The position numbers were made by a program, and so were the translations under genes. Shown here piece after piece: positions 8,332 to 17,022 of a stretch of DNA of 64,000 nt. The notes under the pieces are model-generated. The model did no database searches. It saw nothing but the letters and a program-made list of their open reading frames with translations, and was not told where the DNA came from. Within the stretch, counting starts at the first letter, position 1, and the number at the start of each line of letters is the position of its first letter. Source of the DNA: CAZMGV01 sp964621525 [NCBI: uncultured bacterium] (GTDB lineage: Bacteria; JAGRBM01); NCBI GenBank assembly GCA_964621525.1, contig CAZUMS010000001.1, positions 227,514 to 291,513 of the forward strand. The letters are read 5' to 3'.

Positions 8332-9642
8332 CTATTTCCCCAGCTCCTCGAGTTCCTGTTTCGCAAGGGCGTTGTTCTTGTCCTTCTTCAGCGCCTTTTT
8401 CAGGGCGTCCACGGCACCTTTGGTATCGCCTTTCGCCTTGAGAATCTGGCCGAAGAGCGTCAGGTATCTCCCGTTTTCCGGTTCCATAATCAGTGCGGCC
8501 TCGCAATGATCCTTGGACATCTCCAGCCAGTCACCGTCCATGGCCGAAGCCCTCTGCCGCTCCTGGAACAGGAGCCGGGCATATTCGTACCGGTGAGCCG
8601 GGCGGGCAGGATCGATATCCACGACCTCTTCCAGCAGCTTGATCGCCTTGCGGGGATTGCCGCTGGCGATGTGAAGCGCATCCTCGAACATCTGCTTGGC
8701 TTTCTTGACGTTCAGCTTGGGCTTCAGGAACTCGGCCTGTTTCTTGTATTCGCTGTTGTAGGGATCGAGCTGTGCCGCCAGCTGGAAGTTGCTGTACGCC
8801 TCCTGCCAGTGGCCGTGATTCATCTGCTGGTCGGCCTGCCTGGCCAGTTCGCGGGCTTTCTGGACCTTCATCCGGATCTGGTCGACGATGGTCGCCGGCG
8901 CCGCCTTCGGGCGCGCCTGCTTTTCCGGTTCCGAGTCGAGCATTTCCAGTTCCGGCTCTTCTTCCCGGGCCTCGGCCTCGGCAAGCGCCTTCAGTTCACG
9001 GTCATGCGCCGCGCGGGACTGAGAATCGCTGAGCGTGTCATAGGCGCGGGTCAGGACGTCGAACGCCTGGTTGATGCGTTCCCCCCACACGCCCGTATCC
9101 TGCCCGTAGAAATTGTCCGGATGGATCTCGGCAGCGATGGAGTGATAGGTCCGCTTGATGGTACGGTCATCGGCGTTGGGGGAGACACCGAGAACTTCGT
9201 ACCAGTAACCCAGCTCGCCGCGCTCGATTGCGCGCATGATGTGGGTGGCGGCCTCGACCGACAGACGGCCCGTGTCGGTCCCCTCCGGCAGTACGTAGGC
9301 TTCCGGTTCTTTGACACCACCGCCTGCGGGTTTTCCGGTCCCGCCGGTCTTCCCCTGGGCGAGACGGAGTTTCAGGTCGGTCATCGCTTTCGGCGACAGC
9401 TCGATCAGTTCGCCGTTTCGCAGGCGGACCTGAATCATCTTGAGGAGCATCAGCTTGGCGACCGATTCGTCAGTCCGGTCCGGTCCCCAGCCGGTCAGTG
9501 AGCGGAGGGCCTTGATGTTCGTGCCGCCGTCGATCCGGGACAAAAGGAACCCGTCCTCGGCGGTCAGCTCGCGCGAGTTAAAATCCGCCGCAGGCAACAG
9601 CGACGGAATGCCGTCTTCGGGCAACCGGAGAGAAACTCCCAT
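8332..9642 (-). CDS. J-domain protein with N-terminal helical domain and TPR-like C-terminus
   Basis: A 436-aa cytoplasmic protein. The N-terminus (about 20-80, containing T-A-E-D-G-F-L-L-S-R-I-D-G) is the small helical domain often placed before J-domains in Myxococcota-type proteins. A J-domain follows at about 145-215 with an intact H-P-D motif, so it should stimulate an Hsp70. The last 170 residues contain TPR-like helices (W-Q-E-A-Y-S-N-F-Q-L-A-A-Q-L-D-P; A-V-D-A-L-K-K-A-L-K-K). It lies 22 nt after argF and 6 nt before a HEAT gene, hence on the arginine transcript or close behind it. The client is unknown. Confidence 0.82.
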   Translation of the reverse strand: MGVSLRLPEDGIPSLLPAADFNSRELTAEDGFLLSRIDGGTNIKALRSLTGWGPDRTDESVAKLMLLKMIQVRLRNGELIELSPKAMTDLKLRLAQGKTGGTGKPAGGGVKEPEAYVLPEGTDTGRLSVEAATHIMRAIERGELGYWYEVLGVSPNADDRTIKRTYHSIAAEIHPDNFYGQDTGVWGERINQAFDVLTRAYDTLSDSQSRAAHDRELKALAEAEAREEEPELEMLDSEPEKQARPKAAPATIVDQIRMKVQKARELARQADQQMNHGHWQEAYSNFQLAAQLDPYNSEYKKQAEFLKPKLNVKKAKQMFEDALHIASGNPRKAIKLLEEVVDIDPARPAHRYEYARLLFQERQRASAMDGDWLEMSKDHCEAALIMEPENGRYLTLFGQILKAKGDTKGAVDALKKALKKDKNNALAKQELEELGK

Positions 9643-9664
9643 AACTGGCTGTGATATTAGATAC

Positions 9665-10582
9665 TTATCCCATCAAAAGGACAAGTAGCGCTTTCTGGGC
9701 ATGAAGCCGGTTCTCGGCTTCGTCGTAAACGATCAGCTCGGCAGCGTCCTGGAGGTCCTCCGACAGTTCCTCGCCCCAGTGGGCCGGAAGGCAGTGCATG
9801 ACTTTCGCACCGGGCCGGGCGAGCTTCAGCAGGGCCCGGTTGATCTGGAAGCCCTGAAACGCGTGGCGGCGGATTTCGGCTTCCTTCTCCTGCCCCATGC
9901 TGGTCCAGGTATCCGTGTAAAGGACATGGGCGTCCTTTACCGCCCCCTTGGGATCTTCGGTGACGGTCAGACGTGAGCCGCATTTAGCCCCGACGTGTTT
10001 CAGGAACTCCGGGTCGGGGCCGTACCCCTTCGGGTGGGCAATGGACAGCTGGAAATCGAAAAGGGCGCAGGCTTCGATCCAGGAGTTGGCGACGTTGTTC
10101 CCGTCGCCCACATAGGCGACCTTGACCTTCTCGAAAGATCCGAACTGTTCCTGCACGGTCATCAGATCCGCCAGCGTCTGGACCGGGTGCAGCAGGTCCG
10201 TCAGTCCGTTAATGACCGGGACGGTGGAATATTCGGCGAATTCCGCCAGCCGGGCGTGATCGAATGTCCGGAGCACGATGCCGTGACACATGCGGGAGAG
10301 CACCCGCACCGTGTCCTTGATCGTTTCGCCCCGGCCGAGCTGGATCTCGGACGGAGAAAGGAAAAGGGACCGCCCGCCCAGTTCCCCCATACCGACCTCG
10401 AACGACACCCGGGTACGGGTCGAGCTTTTCTCGAAGACCAGCGCAAGCGTCTTGCCCGCAAGCTGGCTGCTGTTTCGTCCGGCCGCCCGCTCGCGCTTCA
10501 TTTCGATGCCGCGATTCACGATCTGCCGGATTTCGTCCGGTGAGAGGTCCGAAAGCTCAAGGAAGTGGCGAAGCCTGTTCAT
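9665..10582 (-). CDS. argF: Ornithine carbamoyltransferase
   Basis: This 305-aa enzyme makes citrulline from ornithine and carbamoyl phosphate in arginine synthesis. The carbamoyl-phosphate loop S-S-T-R-T-R, the H-P-V-Q-T-L-A-D segment and the ornithine-site H-C-L-P motif are all present, and the length matches the family. It is the third gene of argB-argD-argF, 4 nt after argD. The later genes argG and argH are not in the window. The family is also called argF/argI/otc; anabolic use is inferred from the operon. Confidence 0.96.
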   Translation of the reverse strand: MNRLRHFLELSDLSPDEIRQIVNRGIEMKRERAAGRNSSQLAGKTLALVFEKSSTRTRVSFEVGMGELGGRSLFLSPSEIQLGRGETIKDTVRVLSRMCHGIVLRTFDHARLAEFAEYSTVPVINGLTDLLHPVQTLADLMTVQEQFGSFEKVKVAYVGDGNNVANSWIEACALFDFQLSIAHPKGYGPDPEFLKHVGAKCGSRLTVTEDPKGAVKDAHVLYTDTWTSMGQEKEAEIRRHAFQGFQINRALLKLARPGAKVMHCLPAHWGEELSEDLQDAAELIVYDEAENRLHAQKALLVLLMG

Positions 10583-10586
10583 GTCG

Positions 10587-11810
10587 TCAGAGCCCCATCG
10601 CTTTCTGAAGGATCCGGCAGGCGGTATCCGCTTCCTTCGAGGTGATGTTCAGCGGCGGCACGAGCCGGATCACGTTGCCCGCCGTGCAGTTGGCGATGAG
10701 CCCCAGTTCCAGCGCCCGCTTCACGGTTTCCGGTCCCTCGCGGGTCACTTCGATGCCGATCAGAAGACCCATGCCGCGCACGTCCGAGATCAGTCCGGCT
10801 CCGGACCCGGCCTGGAGTTTCCGGAAGAACGACTGTATCCGTTCCCCCTGCTTGCGCACGTTCGCGAGGAGCGAAGGCTTTGACACCTCCCGGATGACGG
10901 CCAGTGCCGTCGCCGTGGCCAGCGGGTTGCCGCCAAACGTCGAACCGTGGGTACCCGGCCCCAGCGTTTCCATCACTTCCTTGCGGGCGCAGATGGCGCC
11001 GATCGGAACGCCGCCGCCAAGTCCCTTGGCCAGCGTCATGATGTCGGGCTCGTAGCCCATCTGCTCGTAGGAAAAGAGCGTGCCCGTCCGGCCCATGCCG
11101 GCCTGAATCTCGTCGACGACCAGGAGAGCGCCCTTCTCGCGGCAGATTTCCTTGACGCGCTTCAGGTAGTCCCGGCCGGGAACCACGACACCGCCTTCTC
11201 CCTGAATGGGTTCCAGAGCGACCGCACAGGTCTTTTCCGTAACCGCTTCGGCCAGGGCCGCGGCGTTGTTGAACGGAACGAACCGGATGCCGGGCAGGAG
11301 GGGCCCGAAGCCTTCGGCGTATTTCGTCTGACCGGTCATGGAAAGGGAGCCCACGGTCCGGCCGTGGAACGAATTGGACGTCGAAACGATCTCGTACCGG
11401 CCGCCGTGCTCCATGCCCCACTTGCGGGCGAGCTTGATCGCCCCTTCGTTTGCTTCCGTACCCGAATTGCAGAAGAAGACCCGCCCGGTGAAAGAGCGTT
11501 TTTCGATCTCCTCCGCCAGTTCCGTCTGGGAGGGAATGTGGAAGTAGTTGGATATCTGTACGAGTTTTCCTGCCTGTTCCCGGATCGCTTTCGTCACGAC
11601 CGGGTGGGCGTGCCCGAGGCAGTTCACCGCCACACCGGCGAGGAAATCCAGATACTTCTTCCCGTTGGCGTCCCAGACCCAGACGCCCTTCCCCTTGACC
11701 ATCGCAATGGGGAAACGCCGGTAGGTAAACGCCACGCTGTCCAGCGTCCGTTTTTCCCAATCGAGGTTCAGGTCCCGTGCGGACGCCGTTTTCTTGCGCT
11801 TTGCTGCCAT
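10587..11810 (-). CDS. argD: Acetylornithine aminotransferase
   Basis: A 407-aa class-III PLP-dependent aminotransferase that converts N-acetylglutamate semialdehyde to N-acetylornithine. Visible motifs are the cofactor-binding G-T-E-A-N-E-G, the V-D-E-I-Q-A-G-M-G-R-T-G block and the Schiff-base lysine in L-A-K-G-L-G-G-G. The N-terminus has a short basic extension (K-R-K-K) before the usual fold. It sits between argB (3-nt gap) and argF (4-nt gap). Enzymes of this group may also serve lysine synthesis as DapC; the context favours arginine. Confidence 0.95.
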   Translation of the reverse strand: MAAKRKKTASARDLNLDWEKRTLDSVAFTYRRFPIAMVKGKGVWVWDANGKKYLDFLAGVAVNCLGHAHPVVTKAIREQAGKLVQISNYFHIPSQTELAEEIEKRSFTGRVFFCNSGTEANEGAIKLARKWGMEHGGRYEIVSTSNSFHGRTVGSLSMTGQTKYAEGFGPLLPGIRFVPFNNAAALAEAVTEKTCAVALEPIQGEGGVVVPGRDYLKRVKEICREKGALLVVDEIQAGMGRTGTLFSYEQMGYEPDIMTLAKGLGGGVPIGAICARKEVMETLGPGTHGSTFGGNPLATATALAVIREVSKPSLLANVRKQGERIQSFFRKLQAGSGAGLISDVRGMGLLIGIEVTREGPETVKRALELGLIANCTAGNVIRLVPPLNITSKEADTACRILQKAMGL

Positions 11811-11813
11811 GGC

Positions 11814-12728
11814 TCAGGCGTCGTCCAGAAGGGGTTTTTCGGAAGCCTTATCCCGGACCGGGTTCCAGCTGATCTCCGTTCCGATGCCTTCTTCCGTGAA
11901 AATTTCGAGCAGGCAGGCGTGCTGCACGCGCCCGTCGATGATGTGGGTCTTGCGGACTCCGCCCTGAAGCGCGTCCAGACAGCAGTTCACCTTGGGGATC
12001 ATGCCGCCCTTGATCACACCGCTGTCGATCAGCGTTTTCACCTGATCGGCGTTGAGCTGACGGAGCAGTTCCTTCGCCTCGTTCATCACGCCGATCACGT
12101 CGGTCATGAGGATCAGTTTCTCCGCCTTGAGCGAGGCCGCGATCTTCCCCGCAACGATATCTGCGTTGATGTTATAGGCCTGGCCGTTTTCGTCAGCGCC
12201 GACCGGTGCAATGACCGGGATGAACTTGTCGGTGACGAGCGTGCGGATGACCTTGGGGTCGACCCGGTCGATCTTGCCGACAAAGCCGATGTCCCGGAGC
12301 TTTCCGGCGCCGTCGTCCATGAGCATCTTGGACGACTGGATCAGCCCGCCGTCCTTTCCTGAAATGCCGACCGCCCGGCCGCCCTGGGACTGGATCAGCG
12401 TCACGATTTCCTTGTTGACGTGTCCGGCGAGCACTTCCTCGACAACCACCATGGTTTCGGCGTCCGTCACCCGCATGCCGTTCACGAACTCGCTCTTCAC
12501 CCCGAAACGGGCCAGCCGTTCCTTGATCTGCGGTCCGCCGCCGTGAACCACGACGGGCTTCATACCGATGTATTTCATCAGGACGACGTCGCGCGCGAAG
12601 CTGCGCTTCAGCTGGTCGTCCACCATGGCGTGGCCGCCATACTTGATGACGAAAACCTTGTCCGTGAAACGCCGGATATAGGGGAGCGCCTCCAGTAGGA
12701 CGCCCGCCTTGTCGACGATGTGCTGCAA
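11814..12728 (-). CDS. argB: Acetylglutamate kinase
   Basis: This 304-aa kinase phosphorylates N-acetylglutamate, usually the feedback-controlled step of arginine synthesis. The amino-acid-kinase signatures [15 protein letters not shown] and the glycine-rich nucleotide site are present. The N-terminal helix ([17 protein letters not shown]) is characteristic of arginine-sensitive hexameric forms, so feedback inhibition is likely. TTG at 12728 is the only canonical start that preserves this helix. The in-frame stretch back to the hslU stop has no ATG or GTG, and no strong ribosome site is seen. Confidence 0.94.
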   Translation of the reverse strand: MQHIVDKAGVLLEALPYIRRFTDKVFVIKYGGHAMVDDQLKRSFARDVVLMKYIGMKPVVVHGGGPQIKERLARFGVKSEFVNGMRVTDAETMVVVEEVLAGHVNKEIVTLIQSQGGRAVGISGKDGGLIQSSKMLMDDGAGKLRDIGFVGKIDRVDPKVIRTLVTDKFIPVIAPVGADENGQAYNINADIVAGKIAASLKAEKLILMTDVIGVMNEAKELLRQLNADQVKTLIDSGVIKGGMIPKVNCCLDALQGGVRKTHIIDGRVQHACLLEIFTEEGIGTEISWNPVRDKASEKPLLDDA

Positions 12729-12797
12729 AGAGGTTCTGCTTTCCGGCGGCCTCTTCTTCCGGCCGCCGCGGACCGCCTTTCCGGCGGCTTTCCGAAG

Positions 12798-14192
12798 CTA
12801 GAGTATGTAATTGGAGAGATCCTGTTTCTTCAAGATTCCCTCCAGACGGTTTGTAACAAATCTGGCGTCGATGGAGACCGTCCGTTCAGGGTAGGACGGT
12901 CCCTCGAAGGAAATCTCCTCCAGGACCTTTTCGAGGATCGTGTGGAGCCGCCGGGCGCCGATATTCTCGGTCTGGCGGTTCACCTGAGCGGCGATTTTAG
13001 CCATTTCCTCCATCCCGTCCTCGGTGAACCGGATCTCGAGCCCTTCGGTTCCGAGCAGGGCCGCGTACTGGGCCGTGAGGGCGTTCCGGGGCTCCTTGAG
13101 AATACGGAGGAAATCCTCGGCCGTCAGGGATTCCAGACTGACCCGGATCGGGAAACGACCCTGAAGCTCGGGGATGAGATCCGTGGGCTTCGAGACGTGG
13201 AATGCCCCGGCCGCGATGAACAGGATCTGGTCCGTCTTCACCATCCCGTATTTGGTAGTGACGTTGGAGCCTTCGATGATCGGCAGGATATCCCGCTGGA
13301 CGCCTTCCCGGGAGACATCAGGCCCGTGAGCCGACCGTTCGCGGCTTGCGATCTTGTCGATCTCGTCCAGAAAGACGATTCCGCCCTCTTCTGCCCGGCG
13401 GAGGGCTTCCCGGTTCACGGCATCGGTGTCCATGAGCCGCCGGGATTCCTGGTCCATCAGGATGGAACGGGCCTCAGATACCTTTACGTTCCGGGTCTTC
13501 TTGCGCTGGGTACCCAGAATTCCGCCGAGCATGTCCGACAGGTCCACGCCCATTTCCTCGACTCCCTGGGGGCCGACGATCTGGGCAAGCGGAACCGACT
13601 TGGGCACGACCTCGATGGAAACCTCGCGGTCCTCCAGCCGGCCGTCCTTCAGCATCTGCCGGAATTTTTCCCGGGTGTCGCTGGTCTTCGTCTCCTGGAC
13701 AGAAGCCGCCCCGCCCGAGGCCGGAGCCACGAAAAACCGGTTTTCCTTGGGAGGTTCCGGCTGGCCGGAACCGGGCAGCAGCACATCGAGCAGCTTTTCC
13801 TCGACCGCCTTCTCGGCCTGCTCCTTCACCCGGACCTTGTGTTCCTCGGCTACCATCTTGACCGAGACTTCCACAAGATCGCGGATCATCGACTCCACGT
13901 CCTTGCCCACGTAGCCCACTTCCGTGAACTTCGAAGCCTCGACCTTGAGAAACGGGGCGCCGACGATCCTCGCCAGCCGCCGGGCGATCTCGGTCTTTCC
14001 GACGCCCGTGGGCCCGATCATCAGGATGTTCTTGGGGTAAATTTCGTCCCGGAGCTGGGGATCCACCCGCTGGCGGCGCCACCGGTTCCGGAGCGCCACG
14101 GCGACAGCCCGCTTGGCATCTTTCTGGCCGACGATATAGCCATCCAGAAGTTCGACTACCTGTTTCGGGGTCAGATCCGTGGGTGCGATCAT
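12798..14192 (-). CDS. hslU: HslU, ATPase of the HslVU protease
   Basis: This 464-aa AAA+ unfoldase feeds substrates into the HslV peptidase. Walker A (G-P-T-G-V-G-K-T), Walker B (F-L-D-E-I-D-K), the pore loop G-Y-V-G and an I-domain of about 110 residues (roughly 130-240) are visible. The C-terminal D-L-S-N-Y-I-L tail matches the peptide that inserts into HslV and activates it. The ATG at 14192 overlaps the hslV stop (ATGA). A longer frame to 14465 is only the out-of-frame shadow of hslV. Confidence 0.97.
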   Translation of the reverse strand: MIAPTDLTPKQVVELLDGYIVGQKDAKRAVAVALRNRWRRQRVDPQLRDEIYPKNILMIGPTGVGKTEIARRLARIVGAPFLKVEASKFTEVGYVGKDVESMIRDLVEVSVKMVAEEHKVRVKEQAEKAVEEKLLDVLLPGSGQPEPPKENRFFVAPASGGAASVQETKTSDTREKFRQMLKDGRLEDREVSIEVVPKSVPLAQIVGPQGVEEMGVDLSDMLGGILGTQRKKTRNVKVSEARSILMDQESRRLMDTDAVNREALRRAEEGGIVFLDEIDKIASRERSAHGPDVSREGVQRDILPIIEGSNVTTKYGMVKTDQILFIAAGAFHVSKPTDLIPELQGRFPIRVSLESLTAEDFLRILKEPRNALTAQYAALLGTEGLEIRFTEDGMEEMAKIAAQVNRQTENIGARRLHTILEKVLEEISFEGPSYPERTVSIDARFVTNRLEGILKKQDLSNYIL

Positions 14193-14725
14193 CCGAGTTC
14201 TTCCACCTGAACCGAGCTGTTCGTGTAGATGCAGATCCGGGAGGCGATCTGAAGCGCCTCCTCGCAGATCTGGCGGGCCGTAAGGCCGGTGTGCTTCGTC
14301 AGCGCCAGTGCCGCCGCCTGCGCAAATGCCCCTCCTGAACCTATCGCCAGCACATCGTCGTCGGGCTCCACCACATCCCCGGCGCCTGTGAGCAGGTAGC
14401 AGCCGGAGGTGTCCGCCACGATCAGCATGGCCTCCAGTGTCCGGAGCATCTTGTTCGTCCGCCACTCCTTGGCGAGCTCGACGGCAGCCCGCTGAAGGCT
14501 GTCCGGGTACTGCTGGATCTTCTCCTCGAACTTCTCGAAGAGCGTAAAGGCGTCAGCCGTGGCACCGGCAAATCCGGCGATCACCCGGCCCGAGGCGAGG
14601 CGCCGGACCTTCCGGGCGGAGTTCTTGAGGACCTGATTTCCCTGAGTCACCTGACCGTCGCCTGCGATGGCCACCTTGCCGTTCCGGCGGACGCAGACGA
14701 TCGTGGTTCCATGAAGTTCTGTCAC
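14189..14725 (-). CDS. hslV: HslV, threonine peptidase of HslVU
   Basis: A 178-aa proteasome-like peptidase. The catalytic N-terminal threonine is exposed after removal of a 6-residue propeptide (cut before T-T-I-V); the C-V-R-R-N-G and A-G-D-G-Q-V-T blocks with the active-site lysine region follow, and I-G-S-G-G lies near the C-terminus. The GTG start overlaps the xerC stop (GTGA) and the hslU start overlaps this gene's stop, so three genes are coupled in the conserved order xerC-hslV-hslU known from Bacillus (codV-clpQ-clpY). Confidence 0.97.
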   Translation of the reverse strand: MTELHGTTIVCVRRNGKVAIAGDGQVTQGNQVLKNSARKVRRLASGRVIAGFAGATADAFTLFEKFEEKIQQYPDSLQRAAVELAKEWRTNKMLRTLEAMLIVADTSGCYLLTGAGDVVEPDDDVLAIGSGGAFAQAAALALTKHTGLTARQICEEALQIASRICIYTNSSVQVEELG

Positions 14726-15693
14726 GTCGAGGAATCCTTGCCGCCGGGAGCCCCCGCGGGCACCCGGCCGAGCTTCTCTCTAGCGCGTGTGTGGGCCTCA
14801 TGGTAGGTCCGGACCAGCTTCGCCAGCTGGACGGCCGTATACCGCTGCGTCGCAGCCAGCGAACGGTGCCCGAGCATCTCCTGAATCGCCCTGAGGTCGG
14901 CGCCCCCTTCCAGCATATGCGTCGCATAGCTGTGCCGCAGCATGTGCGGGGTCACCTTCACAGGATCCGGGCTTTTGGCGCCATATTTTTTCAGCAGCAC
15001 GGCCAGCATCGACTTCGAGATCGCCCTGCCCTTGCGGGAGATAAACAGCGGCATGCCGGGGCCGAACTCCCGGCGGTACCGCTCCCGCCGGGGGAGATAC
15101 GCCTCCCAGGCTTCTACAAAGGCATCGCTGACCGGCACGATCCGCTCCTTGGCGCCTTTGCCGAGCACCCGGATTTCCCGCGCAGATAGATCCAGATCGG
15201 TTTCCTTCGCACCCGCAAGTTCGGACAGGCGGAGCCCTGAGCCATAAAAGAGTTCCAGAATTGCCCGGTCCCGTTCGGGGGCGTAATCGCCATCGCCCGG
15301 GGTTTCCATCAGCTTTTCGGTCGCGGCCTCGGGCAGAAACCGGGGCAGTGCCTTTTTCCGTTTGGGGGACTCGAGAAGTTCCGTGGGGTCGGCAGGAATC
15401 CGGCCGGACGACACCAGCCAGCCGAAATAGGTCCTGAGCGCGGAGACTTCTCCCGCTACCGTGTCATTCGTTACTTTCTTGAACAGGGTCCCGATATAGT
15501 TCCGGAGATCGTACAAATTGATCGACGCAAGGCTTTTGAGTGCCGCCGGACGTTTCCCTGCAAGGTAGATCCCGAACGACCGGACGGTCCTGCCGTAAAG
15601 CTCACGGGTGCGGGGGGAACGGTTCCGCAGCTTCAGGTATCCATCGAACTCGGCGGCGGATTTCTCGAACTCGGTTCCGGACAAGGGGTCCAT
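14722..15693 (-). CDS. xerC: Tyrosine recombinase XerC-type
   Basis: This 323-aa site-specific recombinase resolves chromosome dimers at dif. An N-terminal SAM-like core-binding domain spans about 8-100. The catalytic domain has R (G-L-R-L-S-E-L), K (L-G-K-G-A-K-E-R), H-x-x-R (H-M-L-R-H-S), H (L-G-H-R-S-L) and the nucleophile Y (T-Q-R-Y-T). It is called XerC rather than XerD or a phage integrase because of its place between trmFO and hslV, the same housekeeping arrangement as Bacillus codV. It starts 3 nt after trmFO. Confidence 0.93.
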   Translation of the reverse strand: MDPLSGTEFEKSAAEFDGYLKLRNRSPRTRELYGRTVRSFGIYLAGKRPAALKSLASINLYDLRNYIGTLFKKVTNDTVAGEVSALRTYFGWLVSSGRIPADPTELLESPKRKKALPRFLPEAATEKLMETPGDGDYAPERDRAILELFYGSGLRLSELAGAKETDLDLSAREIRVLGKGAKERIVPVSDAFVEAWEAYLPRRERYRREFGPGMPLFISRKGRAISKSMLAVLLKKYGAKSPDPVKVTPHMLRHSYATHMLEGGADLRAIQEMLGHRSLAATQRYTAVQLAKLVRTYHEAHTRAREKLGRVPAGAPGGKDSST

Positions 15694-15696
15694 CGC

Positions 15697-17022
15697 TCAC
15701 GCCACTTTCAGTTCCGGCAGGAACGAGGAGTAGTCGGCCCAGGCACGCTCGCCCATGAGCCTGTGCCGCTCCTCTTTCTTTGCCCTCACCTCCAGCGGTT
15801 CCAGAAGTCCCCAGTTGAAATTCATCGGCTGGAACGACTCCGGCTTCGCGGTCTTCAGATAGTATAGCAGAGAACCGATGGCAGAGTTACGGGGCCAGGC
15901 GGGAAGCGGCCTACCCTTCAGGCGGCAGGCCACATGAATGGCGGCCACGGCCCCCATCACGGTGGACTCCGTATAGCCCTCGACGCCGGTGATCTGCCCG
16001 GCGAAATAGAGCCCCGGCCGTGCCGCCGCCTGGAGCGTCCCGTCCAGCAGTTTCGGCGAGCAGATAAAGGTATTCCTGTGAATGGAGCCCAGGCGCAGGA
16101 ATTCGGCGTTCTCCAGCCCCGGAAGCGAGCGCAGAAGGGCCATCTGATCGCCATGACGGAGTTTCGTCTGGAAAGCCACAAGGCTCCACATGGTCGCTTC
16201 CTGATTCTCCATCCGGAGCTGGACAACGGCATAGGGGTCCCGGCCCGTTTTGGGGTCCGGGAGGCCCACCGGCTTCAGCGGCCCGAACCGCAGGGCCCCG
16301 CGCCCGCGGCGGGCGATGTCCTCGATGGGCATGCAGGCCTCGAACGGCCGGAGGTTCTCGAACTCCTTTTCCGGATAAGGCTCGGCTGCCAGCAGCTGAT
16401 CGACCAGTTTTTCATACTGGGCCTTGTCCAGCGGGATGTTCCAGTAATCGTCCCCACTGCCGTGACCGTACCGGGACAGGCGGTAGAGTTTCGAGCCGTC
16501 CACTGTCGCGGCATCGACGATCGGACTGATGGCGTCGTAGAAGGCGAGATGGGTGCCGCCGAAGATCCGGGCCAGATCGGCGCTCAGGGAATCGCTGGTG
16601 AGCGGCCCCGTCGCCAGAATCACAAACGGCTCTTCCGGAACGGTACCGACTTCACCAGGTACCCGTTCGATCAGCGGTTCTTTTGAAAGCGCCTCGTCCA
16701 CAAAGGACGAGAAACGGTCCCGGTCGACGACGAGGGCTTCTCCACCCGGCAACCGGCATGCATGTGCCGCCTGGAGGATAAGGGAATCCAGAGTTTCCAG
16801 TTCCCGTTTCAGGACGCCTTGTGCCGATTCCGTGCGAAGGCTTTTGAAAGAGTTCGAGCAGACGATCTCGGCGGCCCGGCCCGTCTGGTGAGCCGGGGTC
16901 ATTTTCAACGGGCGCATTTCATGAAGACGGACCGGAATTCCCCGGCGGGCGAGCTGCCAGGCGGCTTCGCTGCCGGCAAGACCGGCTCCCAGGACAACGA
17001 CCGGCCGCTCAGCTGGCGGCAT
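15697..17022 (-). CDS. trmFO: TrmFO, folate-dependent tRNA (uracil-54-C5)-methyltransferase
   Basis: This flavoprotein makes ribothymidine-54 in the T-loop of tRNA with methylene-tetrahydrofolate as methyl donor. The FAD dinucleotide motif G-A-G-L-A-G-S-E-A, the catalytic-cysteine segment V-C-S-N-S-F-K-S and the second functional cysteine in F-E-A-C-M-P-I-E are present; the C-terminal half is of normal length. ATG at 17022 is used because GAGG lies 9 nt upstream; a GTG at 17043 adds 7 residues. Either way the gene overlaps the end of topA. The topA-trmFO-xerC-hslVU order is conserved in Bacillus. Confidence 0.95.
   Translation of the reverse strand: MPPAERPVVVLGAGLAGSEAAWQLARRGIPVRLHEMRPLKMTPAHQTGRAAEIVCSNSFKSLRTESAQGVLKRELETLDSLILQAAHACRLPGGEALVVDRDRFSSFVDEALSKEPLIERVPGEVGTVPEEPFVILATGPLTSDSLSADLARIFGGTHLAFYDAISPIVDAATVDGSKLYRLSRYGHGSGDDYWNIPLDKAQYEKLVDQLLAAEPYPEKEFENLRPFEACMPIEDIARRGRGALRFGPLKPVGLPDPKTGRDPYAVVQLRMENQEATMWSLVAFQTKLRHGDQMALLRSLPGLENAEFLRLGSIHRNTFICSPKLLDGTLQAAARPGLYFAGQITGVEGYTESTVMGAVAAIHVACRLKGRPLPAWPRNSAIGSLLYYLKTAKPESFQPMNFNWGLLEPLEVRAKKEERHRLMGERAWADYSSFLPELKVA

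Noticed and set aside
10579-11760. A 393-codon minus-strand frame overlapping argD
   Set aside because: It is the same strand but another frame; the argD frame carries all aminotransferase motifs.
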